A stretch of DNA of 64,000 bases, taken from the NCBI RefSeq assembly GCF_003425685.1, contig NZ_QJKM01000014.1:62001-126000 (forward strand), written 5' to 3'. The notes under the pieces were generated by a model. It searched no databases, was not told the DNA's origin, and saw nothing but the letters and a program-made list of their open reading frames with translations. The position numbers and the translations under genes were made by a program. Positions 24,767 to 33,617 of the stretch are shown one piece after another. How positions within the stretch are numbered: position 1 is the stretch's first letter; each line of letters starts with the position of its first letter. This DNA is from Rhizobium terrae. Lineage in GTDB: Bacteria; Pseudomonadota; Alphaproteobacteria; Rhizobiales; Rhizobiaceae.

Positions 24767-25696
24767 TCAGTGCCGGGCCTGGTTGTTGCGCAGGCGCGGG
24801 TCGAGATAACCATAGAGAATGTCGACCACGAAATTCGAAATGACCATGGTCGCCGCCACCATCAGCAGGATGCATTGCACCACGGCCAGATCGCGGTTGG
24901 CGACCGAGACCACCAGAAGACGGCCGATGCCCGGCCACGAGAACAGCGATTCGACCACCACGGCGCCGGCGATCAGCGTGCCGACCATGAAGCCGGTGAT
25001 CGTCACGATCGGGATCGCCGCATTGGGGAAGGCGTGCTCCCAGATCACCCGGCGCCAGGGCAGACCCTTGGCACTCGCGGTGCGCATATACGGCTGGCCG
25101 AGGATTTCGATCATCGCGCTGCGGGAGAAGCGGGCGAGAATGCCGGCGCCGCCGATGCTCATCGTCGCGATCGGCAGGATCGCATGCATCCAGGTATCCT
25201 GGCCGCCGGACGGCAGCACTCCCCAGGTGACGGAAAACACGAGCACGAGGATGAGGCCGAACACGAAGCTCGGCATGGTGAAACCGACCACGGCGCCCGC
25301 CATGACACCACGATCAGCAGCGCTGTCGCGATGCAACGCAGCGTAGACGCCGGCCGGAATGCCAATCGCCAGCTTGAGGATCAGGGCCGGGACGGTCAGT
25401 TGCAGGGTCGCCGGAATGCGGTCCAGAACCAGCGAGATCGCTGATTGGCCGTCGCGCATGGAAATGCCGAGGTCGCCGCCCATGATCGCAGTGAAGTAGC
25501 TCAGATACTGGATCCAGATCGGCTGATCGAGCCCCCAGGCCTTGCGGAATGCGACGATCGCTTCCGGCGGCGCTTCCGGTCCCATGATGATCAGTGCCGG
25601 ATCGCCGGACATGCGCAGCACGACGAAGGCGAAAGTGACGACGAGAACGATCGTCATGAAGGCGCGAAAGGCGCGGATGAGGAAGAAGCGCAACAT
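24767..25696 (-). CDS. Peptide-type ABC transporter permease (DppB class)
   Basis: 309 residues, six membrane helices. The N-terminal helix and the GLDQPIWIQYLSYF and GDLGISMRDGQS segments are typical of DppB/OppB permeases; the coupling-loop motif is YMRTASAKGLPWRRVIWEHAFPN (shown in part by its AKGL core). It lies three bases after the OppF-type ATPase and ten before the DppC-type permease. Confidence 0.9.
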   Translation of the reverse strand: MLRFFLIRAFRAFMTIVLVVTFAFVVLRMSGDPALIIMGPEAPPEAIVAFRKAWGLDQPIWIQYLSYFTAIMGGDLGISMRDGQSAISLVLDRIPATLQLTVPALILKLAIGIPAGVYAALHRDSAADRGVMAGAVVGFTMPSFVFGLILVLVFSVTWGVLPSGGQDTWMHAILPIATMSIGGAGILARFSRSAMIEILGQPYMRTASAKGLPWRRVIWEHAFPNAAIPIVTITGFMVGTLIAGAVVVESLFSWPGIGRLLVVSVANRDLAVVQCILLMVAATMVISNFVVDILYGYLDPRLRNNQARH

Positions 25697-25699
25697 GGA

Positions 25700-26683
25700 T
25701 CAGGTCTCCGTCGAAGCCGCCGGCACGAGGTGGCAGGCCGCCTTGCGTCCGGCCTCCACGGTCACGAAGGCCGGCACCTCTGCCTTGCAACGCTCGGTCG
25801 CCATCGAACAGCGAGGATGAAAGGCGCATCCGGAGGGTCGTGCAGCGGGGTTCGGCGGCTCGCCCTGCAGGATGATGCGGTCCTTGAGCGCGGTTCCCGG
25901 CACCGGCACGCTGGAAACCAGAGCGCGAGTGTAAGGATGCAGCGGCCGCCGGAATATGTCCGCCGACGGCGCCTCCTCGACGATCCGGCCGAGATACATG
26001 ACGGCCACCCGGTCCGAGATGTTGCGGACGACCTTCAGGTCGTGGCTGATGAAAGCCATGGCGATGCCCCGCGCTTCTTGCAGGTCGCGCAACAGGTTGA
26101 TCACCTGCGCCTGGATCGACACGTCGAGCGCCGAAACCGGCTCGTCGCAGACGAGCAGATCCGGATTCGTGGCGATCGCCCGGGCAATGACGACGCGCTG
26201 ACGCTGGCCGCCGGAAAGCTCATGCGGATAACGGCCGGCCTGATCGCGGCGAAGGCCGACGGCGGTCAGCAGCGTCTCGACGCGGTCCTGCCGCTCCTTC
26301 TCCGTGCCGACGGCATGGATGTCGAGCGGCTCGCTCACCTGCGTGCCGATCGGCACGCGACGGTCAAGCGCCGCCAGCGGATCCTGGAAGACGAGCTGCA
26401 TGCGGGAGCGCAGGTCCCGCCAGGCATTGGTCTTGATCGCCGGCATCGGTTTGCCGTCGAACTTCACTTCACCCTCGGTCGGGGCTTCGAGGCCGAGCAG
26501 CAGCCGGCCGGTCGTCGACTTGCCGGATCCGGATTCGCCGACGATGCCGAGCGTCGTGGACGGCGCGACCGACAGCGTCACGCCGTCCACGGCACGCACA
26601 TGCGTCGCCGTGCCGAAGAGGCCCTTGCGGGAAACATAGGTTTTGACGAGGCCGGCCGCCTCGATGAGATTTGCGGCGGTCAT
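25700..26683 (-). CDS. Peptide-type ABC transporter ATPase (OppF class)
   Basis: 327 residues from the ATG at 26683, which overlaps the OppD-type stop (ATGA). Walker A is GESGSGKST, the signature LSGGQRQR and Walker B DLLVCDEPVSALD. The C-terminal oligopeptide/dipeptide region with PSGCAFHPRC has the usual cysteines. It energises uptake together with the adjacent OppD-type protein. Confidence 0.92.
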   Translation of the reverse strand: MTAANLIEAAGLVKTYVSRKGLFGTATHVRAVDGVTLSVAPSTTLGIVGESGSGKSTTGRLLLGLEAPTEGEVKFDGKPMPAIKTNAWRDLRSRMQLVFQDPLAALDRRVPIGTQVSEPLDIHAVGTEKERQDRVETLLTAVGLRRDQAGRYPHELSGGQRQRVVIARAIATNPDLLVCDEPVSALDVSIQAQVINLLRDLQEARGIAMAFISHDLKVVRNISDRVAVMYLGRIVEEAPSADIFRRPLHPYTRALVSSVPVPGTALKDRIILQGEPPNPAARPSGCAFHPRCSMATERCKAEVPAFVTVEAGRKAACHLVPAASTET

Positions 26684-27678
26684 GCGAATTCCACCTTCTG
26701 CTTCGTCGTGCCGGAGGCGGTCGCGGAGCGCATCTCGTCCAGCGCATTGAAACAGGCAGTCGCCCGCCCTTCCGTTCCGGAAAGTGCCGGAACCTGATTG
26801 TGGCAAACATCGGTCGCATACCCGCAGCGCGGCGCGAACGCACAGCCCGCCGGCATGCGCCCCGCCTGCGGCACGGTGCCGGGAATGGGGATCGACCGCT
26901 CCCGGCCGGCATCAAGCCGCGGAATCGCATCGAAAAGGCCGCGCGTATAGGGATGCCGCGGTGCACGGAACAGCATCTCGGTGGAACATTGCTCGACGAT
27001 GCGCCCCGCATACATGACGCAGACGCGCTCGCAGATCTGGCTGACGGCGCCGAGATCGTGGCTGATGAAGACGATCGCCATGCCGGTTTCCTGACGCAGC
27101 GAGATCAGGAGGTCGAGGATCTGCGCTTGGATCGTGGCGTCGAGCGCCGTGGTCGGTTCGTCGGCGACGAGCAGGTCCGGCTTGCCGGCGAGCGCCATGG
27201 CGATCATCAGGCGCTGGTTCTGGCCGCCTGAGAACTCATGCGGATAATTGTCGAAACGGCGGGCGGCACCTGGAATGCCGACGAGATCCATCAGCCGTAT
27301 GGCTTCGGCCCGTGCAGCGGCACCGGCAAGGCCCTGATGCAGTTCGACGGCTTCAGCAATCTGCCTGCCGGCGCGCAGCACGGGATTGAGCGAGCTGGAC
27401 GGGTCTTGGAAGATCATCGCAATGCGTCCGCCTCGGACCTGTTCCAGTTTCTCACGCGGCGCACCGACGAGTTCCTCCTCGCCGAGCCGGACGGAACCGG
27501 ATACAGCCGCCTTGCCCGGCAGAAGGCCGAGCGCCGCAAGCCATGTCACGGACTTGCCGCAACCCGATTCGCCGACAAGGCCGACAGCTTCGCCCTTTTC
27601 AATCTTCAGGTTGATTCCGTGAAGAACCGGAACGCCGCTGAAGGCGACCCCGAGATTGGAGATTTCGACCAACGGCAT
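26680..27678 (-). CDS. Peptide-type ABC transporter ATPase (OppD class)
   Basis: 332 residues from the ATG at 27678 (GGAG upstream). The reading frame stays open further upstream, but that stretch lies inside the binding-protein gene on the same strand in another frame and is not coding. Walker A GESGCGKS, signature FSGGQNQR and Walker B DLLVADEPTTALD are intact. The C-terminal PAGCAFAPRC extension is typical of OppD. Confidence 0.92.
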   Translation of the reverse strand: MPLVEISNLGVAFSGVPVLHGINLKIEKGEAVGLVGESGCGKSVTWLAALGLLPGKAAVSGSVRLGEEELVGAPREKLEQVRGGRIAMIFQDPSSSLNPVLRAGRQIAEAVELHQGLAGAAARAEAIRLMDLVGIPGAARRFDNYPHEFSGGQNQRLMIAMALAGKPDLLVADEPTTALDATIQAQILDLLISLRQETGMAIVFISHDLGAVSQICERVCVMYAGRIVEQCSTEMLFRAPRHPYTRGLFDAIPRLDAGRERSIPIPGTVPQAGRMPAGCAFAPRCGYATDVCHNQVPALSGTEGRATACFNALDEMRSATASGTTKQKVEFA

Positions 27679-27728
27679 GAACCGTCTCCTTTTCTGGGTA
27701 CCGACTGGTGGCACCGGGAAACAAGAAA

Positions 27729-27754
27729 CGGGCCGGAGGTCGCCCTCCGGCCCG
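27729..27754 (-). terminator. Attenuating hairpin after the binding-protein gene
   Basis: Perfect 11-base arms CGGGCCGGAGG / CCTCCGGCCCG with loop TCGC, followed on the minus strand by TTTCTTGTTTCC. It lies between the binding protein and the first ATPase gene, a common way to make the binding protein in excess. Confidence 0.7.
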
Positions 27755-27767
27755 CAGAAGGCGGAGC

Positions 27768-29402
27768 CTAGCTCCAGTTGCCGGCCCGGAAGTCCATGGC
27801 GAAGGACGGCGCGGCCTTCCACTTGATCTTCTTCGACTTGGCGGTGAACACGGCATTCTGGTGCAGGACCGTGTAGGCCGGATCGTCGCGCTCGCAGATC
27901 TGCAGCATGCGGGCGAAGGCTTCGCGGCGCTTCGCACGGTCGGTGCTGGTTTCCATGAAGTTGGAAAGGGTGTTCATCTCCTGGTTCGTCCACTCGCCGA
28001 CCTGCTGCTGCTGCCCGTTCGGGCCGTGCTGGGCGACGATCGAGGCGACCGGATCCGGGAAGCTTGCAGAGTTCGACCAATCGCGAACGGCGCGGGTCGG
28101 TGTCTTTTCGAGGATCTGCTGCCAGTTTTCCTTCATTTCGATCTGGACGTTCAGGCCGACCTGAGCCCACATCTCGACCAGAACCTGCGCCGTGGCGGTC
28201 TGGTTGGTGTAGTAGTTGTTGAGCAGGCGATATGGGATCGGATCACCCTTGTAGCCCGCCTGCTTCAGGAGATCGCGGGCGAGCTGCGGGTTGAATTCCG
28301 GAACCTTCCAGTCCTTGATCAGCATGTCGGCGTAGAAATCCCACTGCAGGCCTGCCGGGACCTTGGTGCGGCCGGCCCAGAGCGAATCGACGATCGCCTG
28401 GCGGTCGATGGCGTGGGTGAAGGCGCGACGAATGAGCGGATTGCCGAGCTGTGCATGGGTCTTGTCGAACACGGTCAGGCGATGGTTGGTGATCGTGCCG
28501 CCGAGAACTTCGTAACCGGCGTTCTTTTCGATGCCGGCGATCTGATCCGGCGGGATGTCGCTGGCGAGGTCGTACTGGCCGGAAAGCAGTCCGTTGATGC
28601 GGGAGGCGACTTCCGGAACTTCGACGAAGCGGATCTGCTTCAGCGCCGGGCGGCCGCCCCAGTAGTCGTCGTGGGATTCGTAGATCAGGTAGGTGTCCGG
28701 CTTGAACTCGGCGACCTTGTAGGGGCCGGTCGTGACAGGCTTGCGGGCCCAGTCGAGATAGCTCTTGGCTTCATCCCATGACCGGCGGCTGGCGATCGAG
28801 CTGACACTAACCGACAGACGGCCTTCCATGGTGACGTCGGGCGTGCCGTTGACGAAACGGACGGTGTACTTGTCGATGATCTCGACGCCGAGCAGAGCCG
28901 GCCAGATGCGGCGGGCAACGGCCGGGATTTCGACCGGGAGTTCCTTGTTCTCGCGGCCGAGCGGGTTCTTCTCGGTGATGAAGATGGTCTTGCCGGTGGC
29001 CGGCTGAGTGTTGCCGAACATGCGCTCCTTGCCGAAGGAGAAGGCGACGTCTTCGGCCGTCAGTTCGTCACCGTTGTGGAACTTGACGCCCTGACGGAGC
29101 TTCAGCTCGACGGTCTTTTCGTCGATGCGTTTCCATTCGGTGGCGAGACCGGGGGTTGCCGTCAGGTCCGTCAGCCAATTCGTGCCGATCAGGGCTTCCC
29201 AGAGCGACGAGCTGAAGATGCGGCTGCCGACGTTCGACTGTTCGCGGAGCGGGTCGAGCGTGTTGGAGTTGGAAATCTTCTGGACGGCGATGGTGATCGA
29301 CGGACGCTGATCGGCCTGGGCGATCGAGAAGCGCGGCAGGATCAGCGAGCCGGCAGCGGCGCCGGCGAGGCCGAGCGTGCTGCGACGGGTGAAGTTGACC
29401 AT
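27768..29402 (-). CDS. Family 5 extracellular solute-binding protein
   Basis: 544 residues. The N-terminus MVNFTRRSTLGLAGAAAGSL has a twin-arginine pair followed by a hydrophobic stretch and an AQA cleavage site, so Tat export to the periplasm is likely. The SBP_bac_5 domain (about 70-460) includes LRQGVKFHNGDELTAEDVAF. AAGGAGATATCC precedes the ATG. It would capture a peptide-like or other polar ligand for the following transporter. The cotranscribed phosphonate/sulfate-ester hydrolase upstream suggests a phospho-, phosphono- or sulfo-ester substrate. Confidence 0.93.
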   Translation of the reverse strand: MVNFTRRSTLGLAGAAAGSLILPRFSIAQADQRPSITIAVQKISNSNTLDPLREQSNVGSRIFSSSLWEALIGTNWLTDLTATPGLATEWKRIDEKTVELKLRQGVKFHNGDELTAEDVAFSFGKERMFGNTQPATGKTIFITEKNPLGRENKELPVEIPAVARRIWPALLGVEIIDKYTVRFVNGTPDVTMEGRLSVSVSSIASRRSWDEAKSYLDWARKPVTTGPYKVAEFKPDTYLIYESHDDYWGGRPALKQIRFVEVPEVASRINGLLSGQYDLASDIPPDQIAGIEKNAGYEVLGGTITNHRLTVFDKTHAQLGNPLIRRAFTHAIDRQAIVDSLWAGRTKVPAGLQWDFYADMLIKDWKVPEFNPQLARDLLKQAGYKGDPIPYRLLNNYYTNQTATAQVLVEMWAQVGLNVQIEMKENWQQILEKTPTRAVRDWSNSASFPDPVASIVAQHGPNGQQQQVGEWTNQEMNTLSNFMETSTDRAKRREAFARMLQICERDDPAYTVLHQNAVFTAKSKKIKWKAAPSFAMDFRAGNWS

Positions 29403-29424
29403 GGATATCTCCTTGAGGGTTGGT

Positions 29425-30969
29425 TTAATTGTCGCGAACGGTCAGGCCCTGCGGACCGGAGCGATAGTGGGTAAGGGTTCTGTCAGCATGGACGAGGCGC
29501 CAGGAAAGCGCCTTCTGGGCATAGTCGCGCACCAGCGCCGCATAGGCCGGATCGTCCGCCAGGTTGGTGAACTCGTGCGGATCCTTTTCGAGATCGAAGA
29601 AGAGCGGCGGTAGGGCGGCAAAGTGGACATATTTGTACTTCTCGTCCTGCACGACGCAGAGGCTCGAAGTGTCCATGCCGAGGCCGAGAACGGTCTGCGG
29701 CTCGGAATAAAAAACGTCCCGGAAATCGTATTCGTAGTGAAGTTCTGTCCGCCAATCCGCCGGCCGGGTTCCTTTCAGGAAAGGCAAAAGGGAAGCGCCG
29801 TCGCAGGCGCGGGGAATATCGCCGCCGAGCCAGTCGAGAATGGTCGGCATGACGTCGATGCTTTCGGTAAAGGCGGTCTCGATTTCGCCGGCCCGCGGAT
29901 TGTCGCGGCCATCCTTGATGACGAGCGGAATGCGGAAGCTCTCGTCATTGTAGCCAATCTTGCCGAGCAGGTGATGATCGCCGAGCTGCTCGCCATGATC
30001 GCTGGTGAAGATGATCAGCGTGTCGTCCCATTGGCCCGTCTCGTCGAGATAGTCGAAGACACGGCCGAGACAGTCGTCCACCTCGGTGATCAGGCCGCAA
30101 TAGGTGGCGCGCATCTGGCGCAGTTCGGCCTCGTCCATGGTAGAACCGGATCCTTCCGCGCCATGAAAGAAGGAACCGCGCTTGATACCGTCCACGTAGA
30201 ACTTCATCAGGGGATGCTGGGCACCTTCGACATCCGGGTTCGCGGCGCGGATCGGCGCCGGCATGTCCTCCGGCTTGTACATGGCGTGGTAGGGTGCAGA
30301 CGCGACGAAAGGCGGATGCGGCCGGTAATAACCGAGGTGCAGGAAGAAGGGCCGGCCCTTGCGGCCCTTGAGATAGGTGAGCGCCCGTTCGGTGAAGAAG
30401 GTCGAGTCGGAATATTCCTTGGGGATTCGCGACGGCTTGTCGGTCGCACCGGCCAGCGCCTCTCCGCCTTCCGGCAGCCAGATGTCGGGATGATGCTCCG
30501 GCAGTTCGAAACCCTGCTGTGCCACCCAACCGAAATAACCTTCCATGTTCGGCTCGAAGGCGCCGACCGAGCGGAAACCGTCCATCAGGTCGCCGAGACC
30601 GAGGAAACGCGGATCGTTTACGGAGGTTGTGCGCGGATCGGGCGTCGTGGTCGTGTAGCCGATCAGCGCCGGATCGTAGCCGACGGTACGCAGCGCCTTG
30701 CCCAGATTGAAATGGCGCTGATCGAGCGGCACCGTGTTCTGCACGGCGCGATGGTTCATCAGATAGAGACCGGTCAGCAAACTGGCGCGCGCCGGACCGC
30801 AGGGCACACAGGTCGTCACGTGATTGCGGAAGGTCACACCTTCCCGGCAAAGGCGGTCGAGATTGGGCGTCTTCAGGAAATCCGGCTTGCCGTCGGCACG
30901 CAGGACATGCGGCATGAAATCCGCCCGCCACTGGTCCACAACGATAAGAAGTACGTTCTTTCTGGTCAC
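29425..30969 (-). CDS. pehA: Phosphonate monoester hydrolase / sulfatase family
   Basis: 514 residues starting at GTG 30969 with GGGGG upstream, the same length as Rhizobium and Burkholderia phosphonate monoester hydrolases. C57 in CGPAR is the formylglycine site, D12 and the TSDHGEQLG segment supply metal ligands, and NVLLIVVDQWRADF and LNHRAVQNTV-like segments match the family. No signal peptide is visible, so it acts in the cytoplasm on imported ester. It heads the ABC transporter operon 22 bases before the binding protein. Such enzymes are promiscuous on phosphonate monoesters, phosphodiesters and sulfate esters. An FGly-generating enzyme is not in this window. Confidence 0.9.
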   Translation of the reverse strand: MTRKNVLLIVVDQWRADFMPHVLRADGKPDFLKTPNLDRLCREGVTFRNHVTTCVPCGPARASLLTGLYLMNHRAVQNTVPLDQRHFNLGKALRTVGYDPALIGYTTTTPDPRTTSVNDPRFLGLGDLMDGFRSVGAFEPNMEGYFGWVAQQGFELPEHHPDIWLPEGGEALAGATDKPSRIPKEYSDSTFFTERALTYLKGRKGRPFFLHLGYYRPHPPFVASAPYHAMYKPEDMPAPIRAANPDVEGAQHPLMKFYVDGIKRGSFFHGAEGSGSTMDEAELRQMRATYCGLITEVDDCLGRVFDYLDETGQWDDTLIIFTSDHGEQLGDHHLLGKIGYNDESFRIPLVIKDGRDNPRAGEIETAFTESIDVMPTILDWLGGDIPRACDGASLLPFLKGTRPADWRTELHYEYDFRDVFYSEPQTVLGLGMDTSSLCVVQDEKYKYVHFAALPPLFFDLEKDPHEFTNLADDPAYAALVRDYAQKALSWRLVHADRTLTHYRSGPQGLTVRDN

Positions 30970-31187
30970 GGTTACCCCCGAAATTGCCGGGGCTATTTGG
31001 CGATCCTGTGTATCAGTTCCGTGACGCTATCTTTGCGATTCCATGAAATTGAACACGGATGCAAATTTCGCGAATTCTTGTTACAAATGTAAAATTACCG
31101 ACACAAAATTCTGCCATGTCGCGGCCATCCGGGCATTTCTCCGGTAATTTCCCTCCCCCGCTATTTCCTTTGATTGATGGAGTTTCC

Positions 31188-32006
31188 ATGTCTTCCCTTC
31201 CCGTGATCGGCGCCGCCATGACGCTCGACGAGCTCGAAATCCACCGCAACTGGCTTTTCGAAAAGCAACGCGACCTCGAACTCCAGGACTTCACCACGGG
31301 CGACGTGCTGAACGGCGACTGGGCTTCGCTGGCGGAACGAGCTCGGAGGCTGCTCGATGGTTATACCGGCCGCCTCGGCATCCACGGCCCGTTCTGGGGC
31401 TTCACCATCGCCTCGCATGATCCCGATATCCGCGCCGTTGTCGCCAAACGCCTGAAACAGGGCCTCGACGTCTGCGCGGCCATAGGCGCCACCCAGATGG
31501 TTGCTCACAGCCCCTATTCCACCTGGTCCTACAACAATCTCGACAACAACAAGGGCGAGCGCGACCGGGTGGTCGAACATGTGCATCTGACGATGCGCGA
31601 CGCCGTCAGCTACGCCGAGGACATCGGCGCCGTCATCGTTCTCGAGAACATCGAGGATATCGACCAGCATGCCCGCGTGGCGCTCGCCGATAGTTTCAAC
31701 TCGCCGGCCGTCGCAGTTTCGATAGACACGGGCCATGCGCATTACGCCCATGGCTCCACCGGCGCCCCGCCGGTCGACTATTACGTCAAGGCCGCCGGCA
31801 ACCGGCTGCAGCACGTCCACCTCCAGGATGCCGACGGCTATGCCGACCGCCACTGGGCACTCGGCGAAGGCAATATTCTCTGGAATTCCGTATTCCAGGC
31901 CCTTGCCGACCTGACCAGCAATCCGCGCCTGATCGTCGAGATCAAGGACAAGGCGAAGATCCCGGCTTCCGTCGATTATCTCGCTTCGTTCGGCCTCGGT
32001 CAGTAA
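31188..32006 (+). CDS. Sugar phosphate isomerase/epimerase-like TIM barrel
   Basis: 272 residues from the ATG at 31188 (GGAG five bases upstream). An AP-endonuclease-2-type barrel: HGPFWG, VAHSPYSTW, VLENIED (probable metal Glu), DTGHAHYA, HVHLQDADGY and IVEIKD give a divalent-metal site. It is divergent from the phosphonate monoester hydrolase (217-base shared region), so it may act on the alcohol part of the hydrolysed ester. Exact reaction unknown. Confidence 0.82.
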   Translation: MSSLPVIGAAMTLDELEIHRNWLFEKQRDLELQDFTTGDVLNGDWASLAERARRLLDGYTGRLGIHGPFWGFTIASHDPDIRAVVAKRLKQGLDVCAAIGATQMVAHSPYSTWSYNNLDNNKGERDRVVEHVHLTMRDAVSYAEDIGAVIVLENIEDIDQHARVALADSFNSPAVAVSIDTGHAHYAHGSTGAPPVDYYVKAAGNRLQHVHLQDADGYADRHWALGEGNILWNSVFQALADLTSNPRLIVEIKDKAKIPASVDYLASFGLGQ

Positions 32007-32027
32007 GAACGACGCGACAGATCATGT

Positions 32028-32048
32028 CCCCGGCATTGGACGCCGGGG
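32028..32048. terminator. Hairpin between convergent genes
   Basis: CCCCGGC / GCCGGGG arms with a 7-base loop between the ends of the TIM-barrel gene and the convergent GntR gene; probably works in both directions, without a clear U tract. Confidence 0.45.
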
Positions 32049-32057
32049 GCATCGGCG

Positions 32058-32744
32058 TCATTCCGGGCACATGTCCCTGAGATGACCCTGGGTGGCGAGA
32101 ATATCGCCTACCATCCTTTCCCGGGCCAGTGCGCCGTTGCGGTCACGCAAGGCTGCGACGATCTGAAAATGATAGGAAGAAAAGGGGTGCACGACACCCT
32201 TGTCGAATTCCTTCTCCACATAATTGGTCAGCATCCGCATATAGGGCCCGAAACGCAGCCACAGCATTTCGATATGCTGCGGCAGGACTTCGGAGGCGGA
32301 CTTCTCATAAATGCCGAAATGGAATTCCTGGTTCTTGCGCAGCATGCCGTAGACGTCGCCGGCCTTGCCGGTCTCTTCGTGCTCGCGGGCAAGCGCTTCG
32401 GAACGATCGATATCCTCGTCCGTCATGTTGGCGGCGGCAAGTTCGGTCGCAAGTCCTTCGAGTGCGATGCGCGCCTGACATAGATCCTCGAGCCGGGCGC
32501 GCGATATCGCCGGCACCCGCGCCGATCCGTTATGACCGATCTCCAGCCCGTTTTCGGCGGCAAGCCTGCGAAGCGCCTCGCGCACCGGCATATGGCTGGT
32601 GCCGAATTCCGTTGCCAGGGACGAAATGGTGATTGCCTGCGAAGGGGCGAACGAGCCCCACATCAGTGCACGACGCAACTGCTCGTAGACCGAATCCTGC
32701 ACGGTCACGCGCGATGTCACCTTCAAAAGCCCGCTGTCCGCCAT
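32058..32744 (-). CDS. GntR family (FCD) transcriptional regulator
   Basis: 228 residues. The winged HTH (about 15-80: VQDSVYEQLRRALMWG, LATEFGTSHMPVREALRRLAAE) precedes an FCD domain (90-220). It is convergent with the TIM-barrel gene and followed on the upstream side by 363 bases without a gene. It may control the TIM barrel and the phosphonate hydrolase operon. The perfect palindrome ATTTGATCAAAT lies 144 bases upstream of its start. Confidence 0.87.
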   Translation of the reverse strand: MADSGLLKVTSRVTVQDSVYEQLRRALMWGSFAPSQAITISSLATEFGTSHMPVREALRRLAAENGLEIGHNGSARVPAISRARLEDLCQARIALEGLATELAAANMTDEDIDRSEALAREHEETGKAGDVYGMLRKNQEFHFGIYEKSASEVLPQHIEMLWLRFGPYMRMLTNYVEKEFDKGVVHPFSSYHFQIVAALRDRNGALARERMVGDILATQGHLRDMCPE

Positions 32745-33107
32745 GCTTTCCTCTAATTTCCTTCAAATCACAACCAGGCCTCGCATAAGAGGCCTTGCTC
32801 TTCAAGTCTCATCCTCGTCGGGAGATCTTCTGTCCCCGACGCGGCTCGTCCTGACCTGATCTTGCTGACACAATAGAACAACGAGCGATTTGATCAAATG
32901 CGCGCAAGCAGTGATAATCGCAATATTTTCGGGAATGTGATTTCGCGCGCCCCGGTCCTCGGCAATCCGACTTCGGGAGAATGGAATGAAATTCGCAAGT
33001 AGTGAGAGAGGTGCTAGCGGGAGACTCCCTGCTGCTGCCAGAAGTGCAAAATATGCTTATCGCTCATAAAGTGAGGCAGGAAGGAGAAGCCCGAAAAGGC
33101 TTTCCAG
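32745..33107. other. 363-base gene-free region
   Basis: It lies upstream of the GntR gene and downstream of the flavin reductase gene. It holds the palindrome at 32888-32899 and AT-richer patches; I see no open frame with coding character, no RNA gene and no terminator with a clear U tract. Confidence 0.55.
32888..32899. promoter_or_regulatory. ATTTGATCAAAT palindrome
   Basis: Perfect 12-base palindrome in the upstream region of the GntR gene at 32058-32744. It is unlike the GTATAC sites of the other GntR genes here. It may be the operator of this regulator. Confidence 0.35.
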
Positions 33108-33617
33108 TCATCTGATGTGGTGGTAGCGCCGCCGGAAATACACAAGCGCTTCTTCCTCGTCCCCGCCATGAGCGATGCCGATCACGCGGCAGAACAGCAC
33201 GTGATGCGTACCGCTTTCGATCGCGTTTTCGACTTCGCAATCGAAGGAAACGATCGCGTCCGCCAACCGGGGCGAGCCGGTAGCGCCCAGAATCCAGTCA
33301 CCGACCGCGAACCGGTCCTCCTGCGGCGTCGATCCGCCGAACAGTTTCGACATCGCCTCGTGGCTGGATGCCAGCGTATTGACGCAGAGCACGCGGTTCT
33401 TCTCGAACATGCCCGCAACGGAACTCGACCGGTTGAGGCAGACCAGCAGAGTCGGCGGCCGGTCCGTCACGCTGCAGACGGCCGAAGCGGTAAATCCCGC
33501 AAGCCCGCCAGGTCCGTCCGTCGTGACGATGTTTACCGCCGCGGCCAACCGCGCCATACCCTCCCGGAAGGCCAGCCGGGTCGCCTCGACCTCGTCATGG
33601 ATCAGGTCGGCCGTCAT
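33108..33617 (-). CDS. Flavin reductase-like domain protein (RutF type)
   Basis: 169 residues of the split-barrel flavin reductase family: VNIVTTDGPGGLAGFTASAVCSVT-type core (FTASAVCSV), NRSSSVAGMF, FGGSTPQEDRF and HHVLFCRVIG. It would supply reduced FMN to the adjacent luciferase-like monooxygenase, whose stop overlaps its ATG (ATGA). Last gene of the GntR-monooxygenase-reductase operon. Confidence 0.88.
   Translation of the reverse strand: MTADLIHDEVEATRLAFREGMARLAAAVNIVTTDGPGGLAGFTASAVCSVTDRPPTLLVCLNRSSSVAGMFEKNRVLCVNTLASSHEAMSKLFGGSTPQEDRFAVGDWILGATGSPRLADAIVSFDCEVENAIESGTHHVLFCRVIGIAHGGDEEEALVYFRRRYHHIR

Noticed and set aside
27679..28170. N-terminal extension of the OppD-type ATPase
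   Set aside because: The frame is open, but it lies within the binding-protein gene; the ATG at 27678 has a ribosome site and begins a normal OppD.
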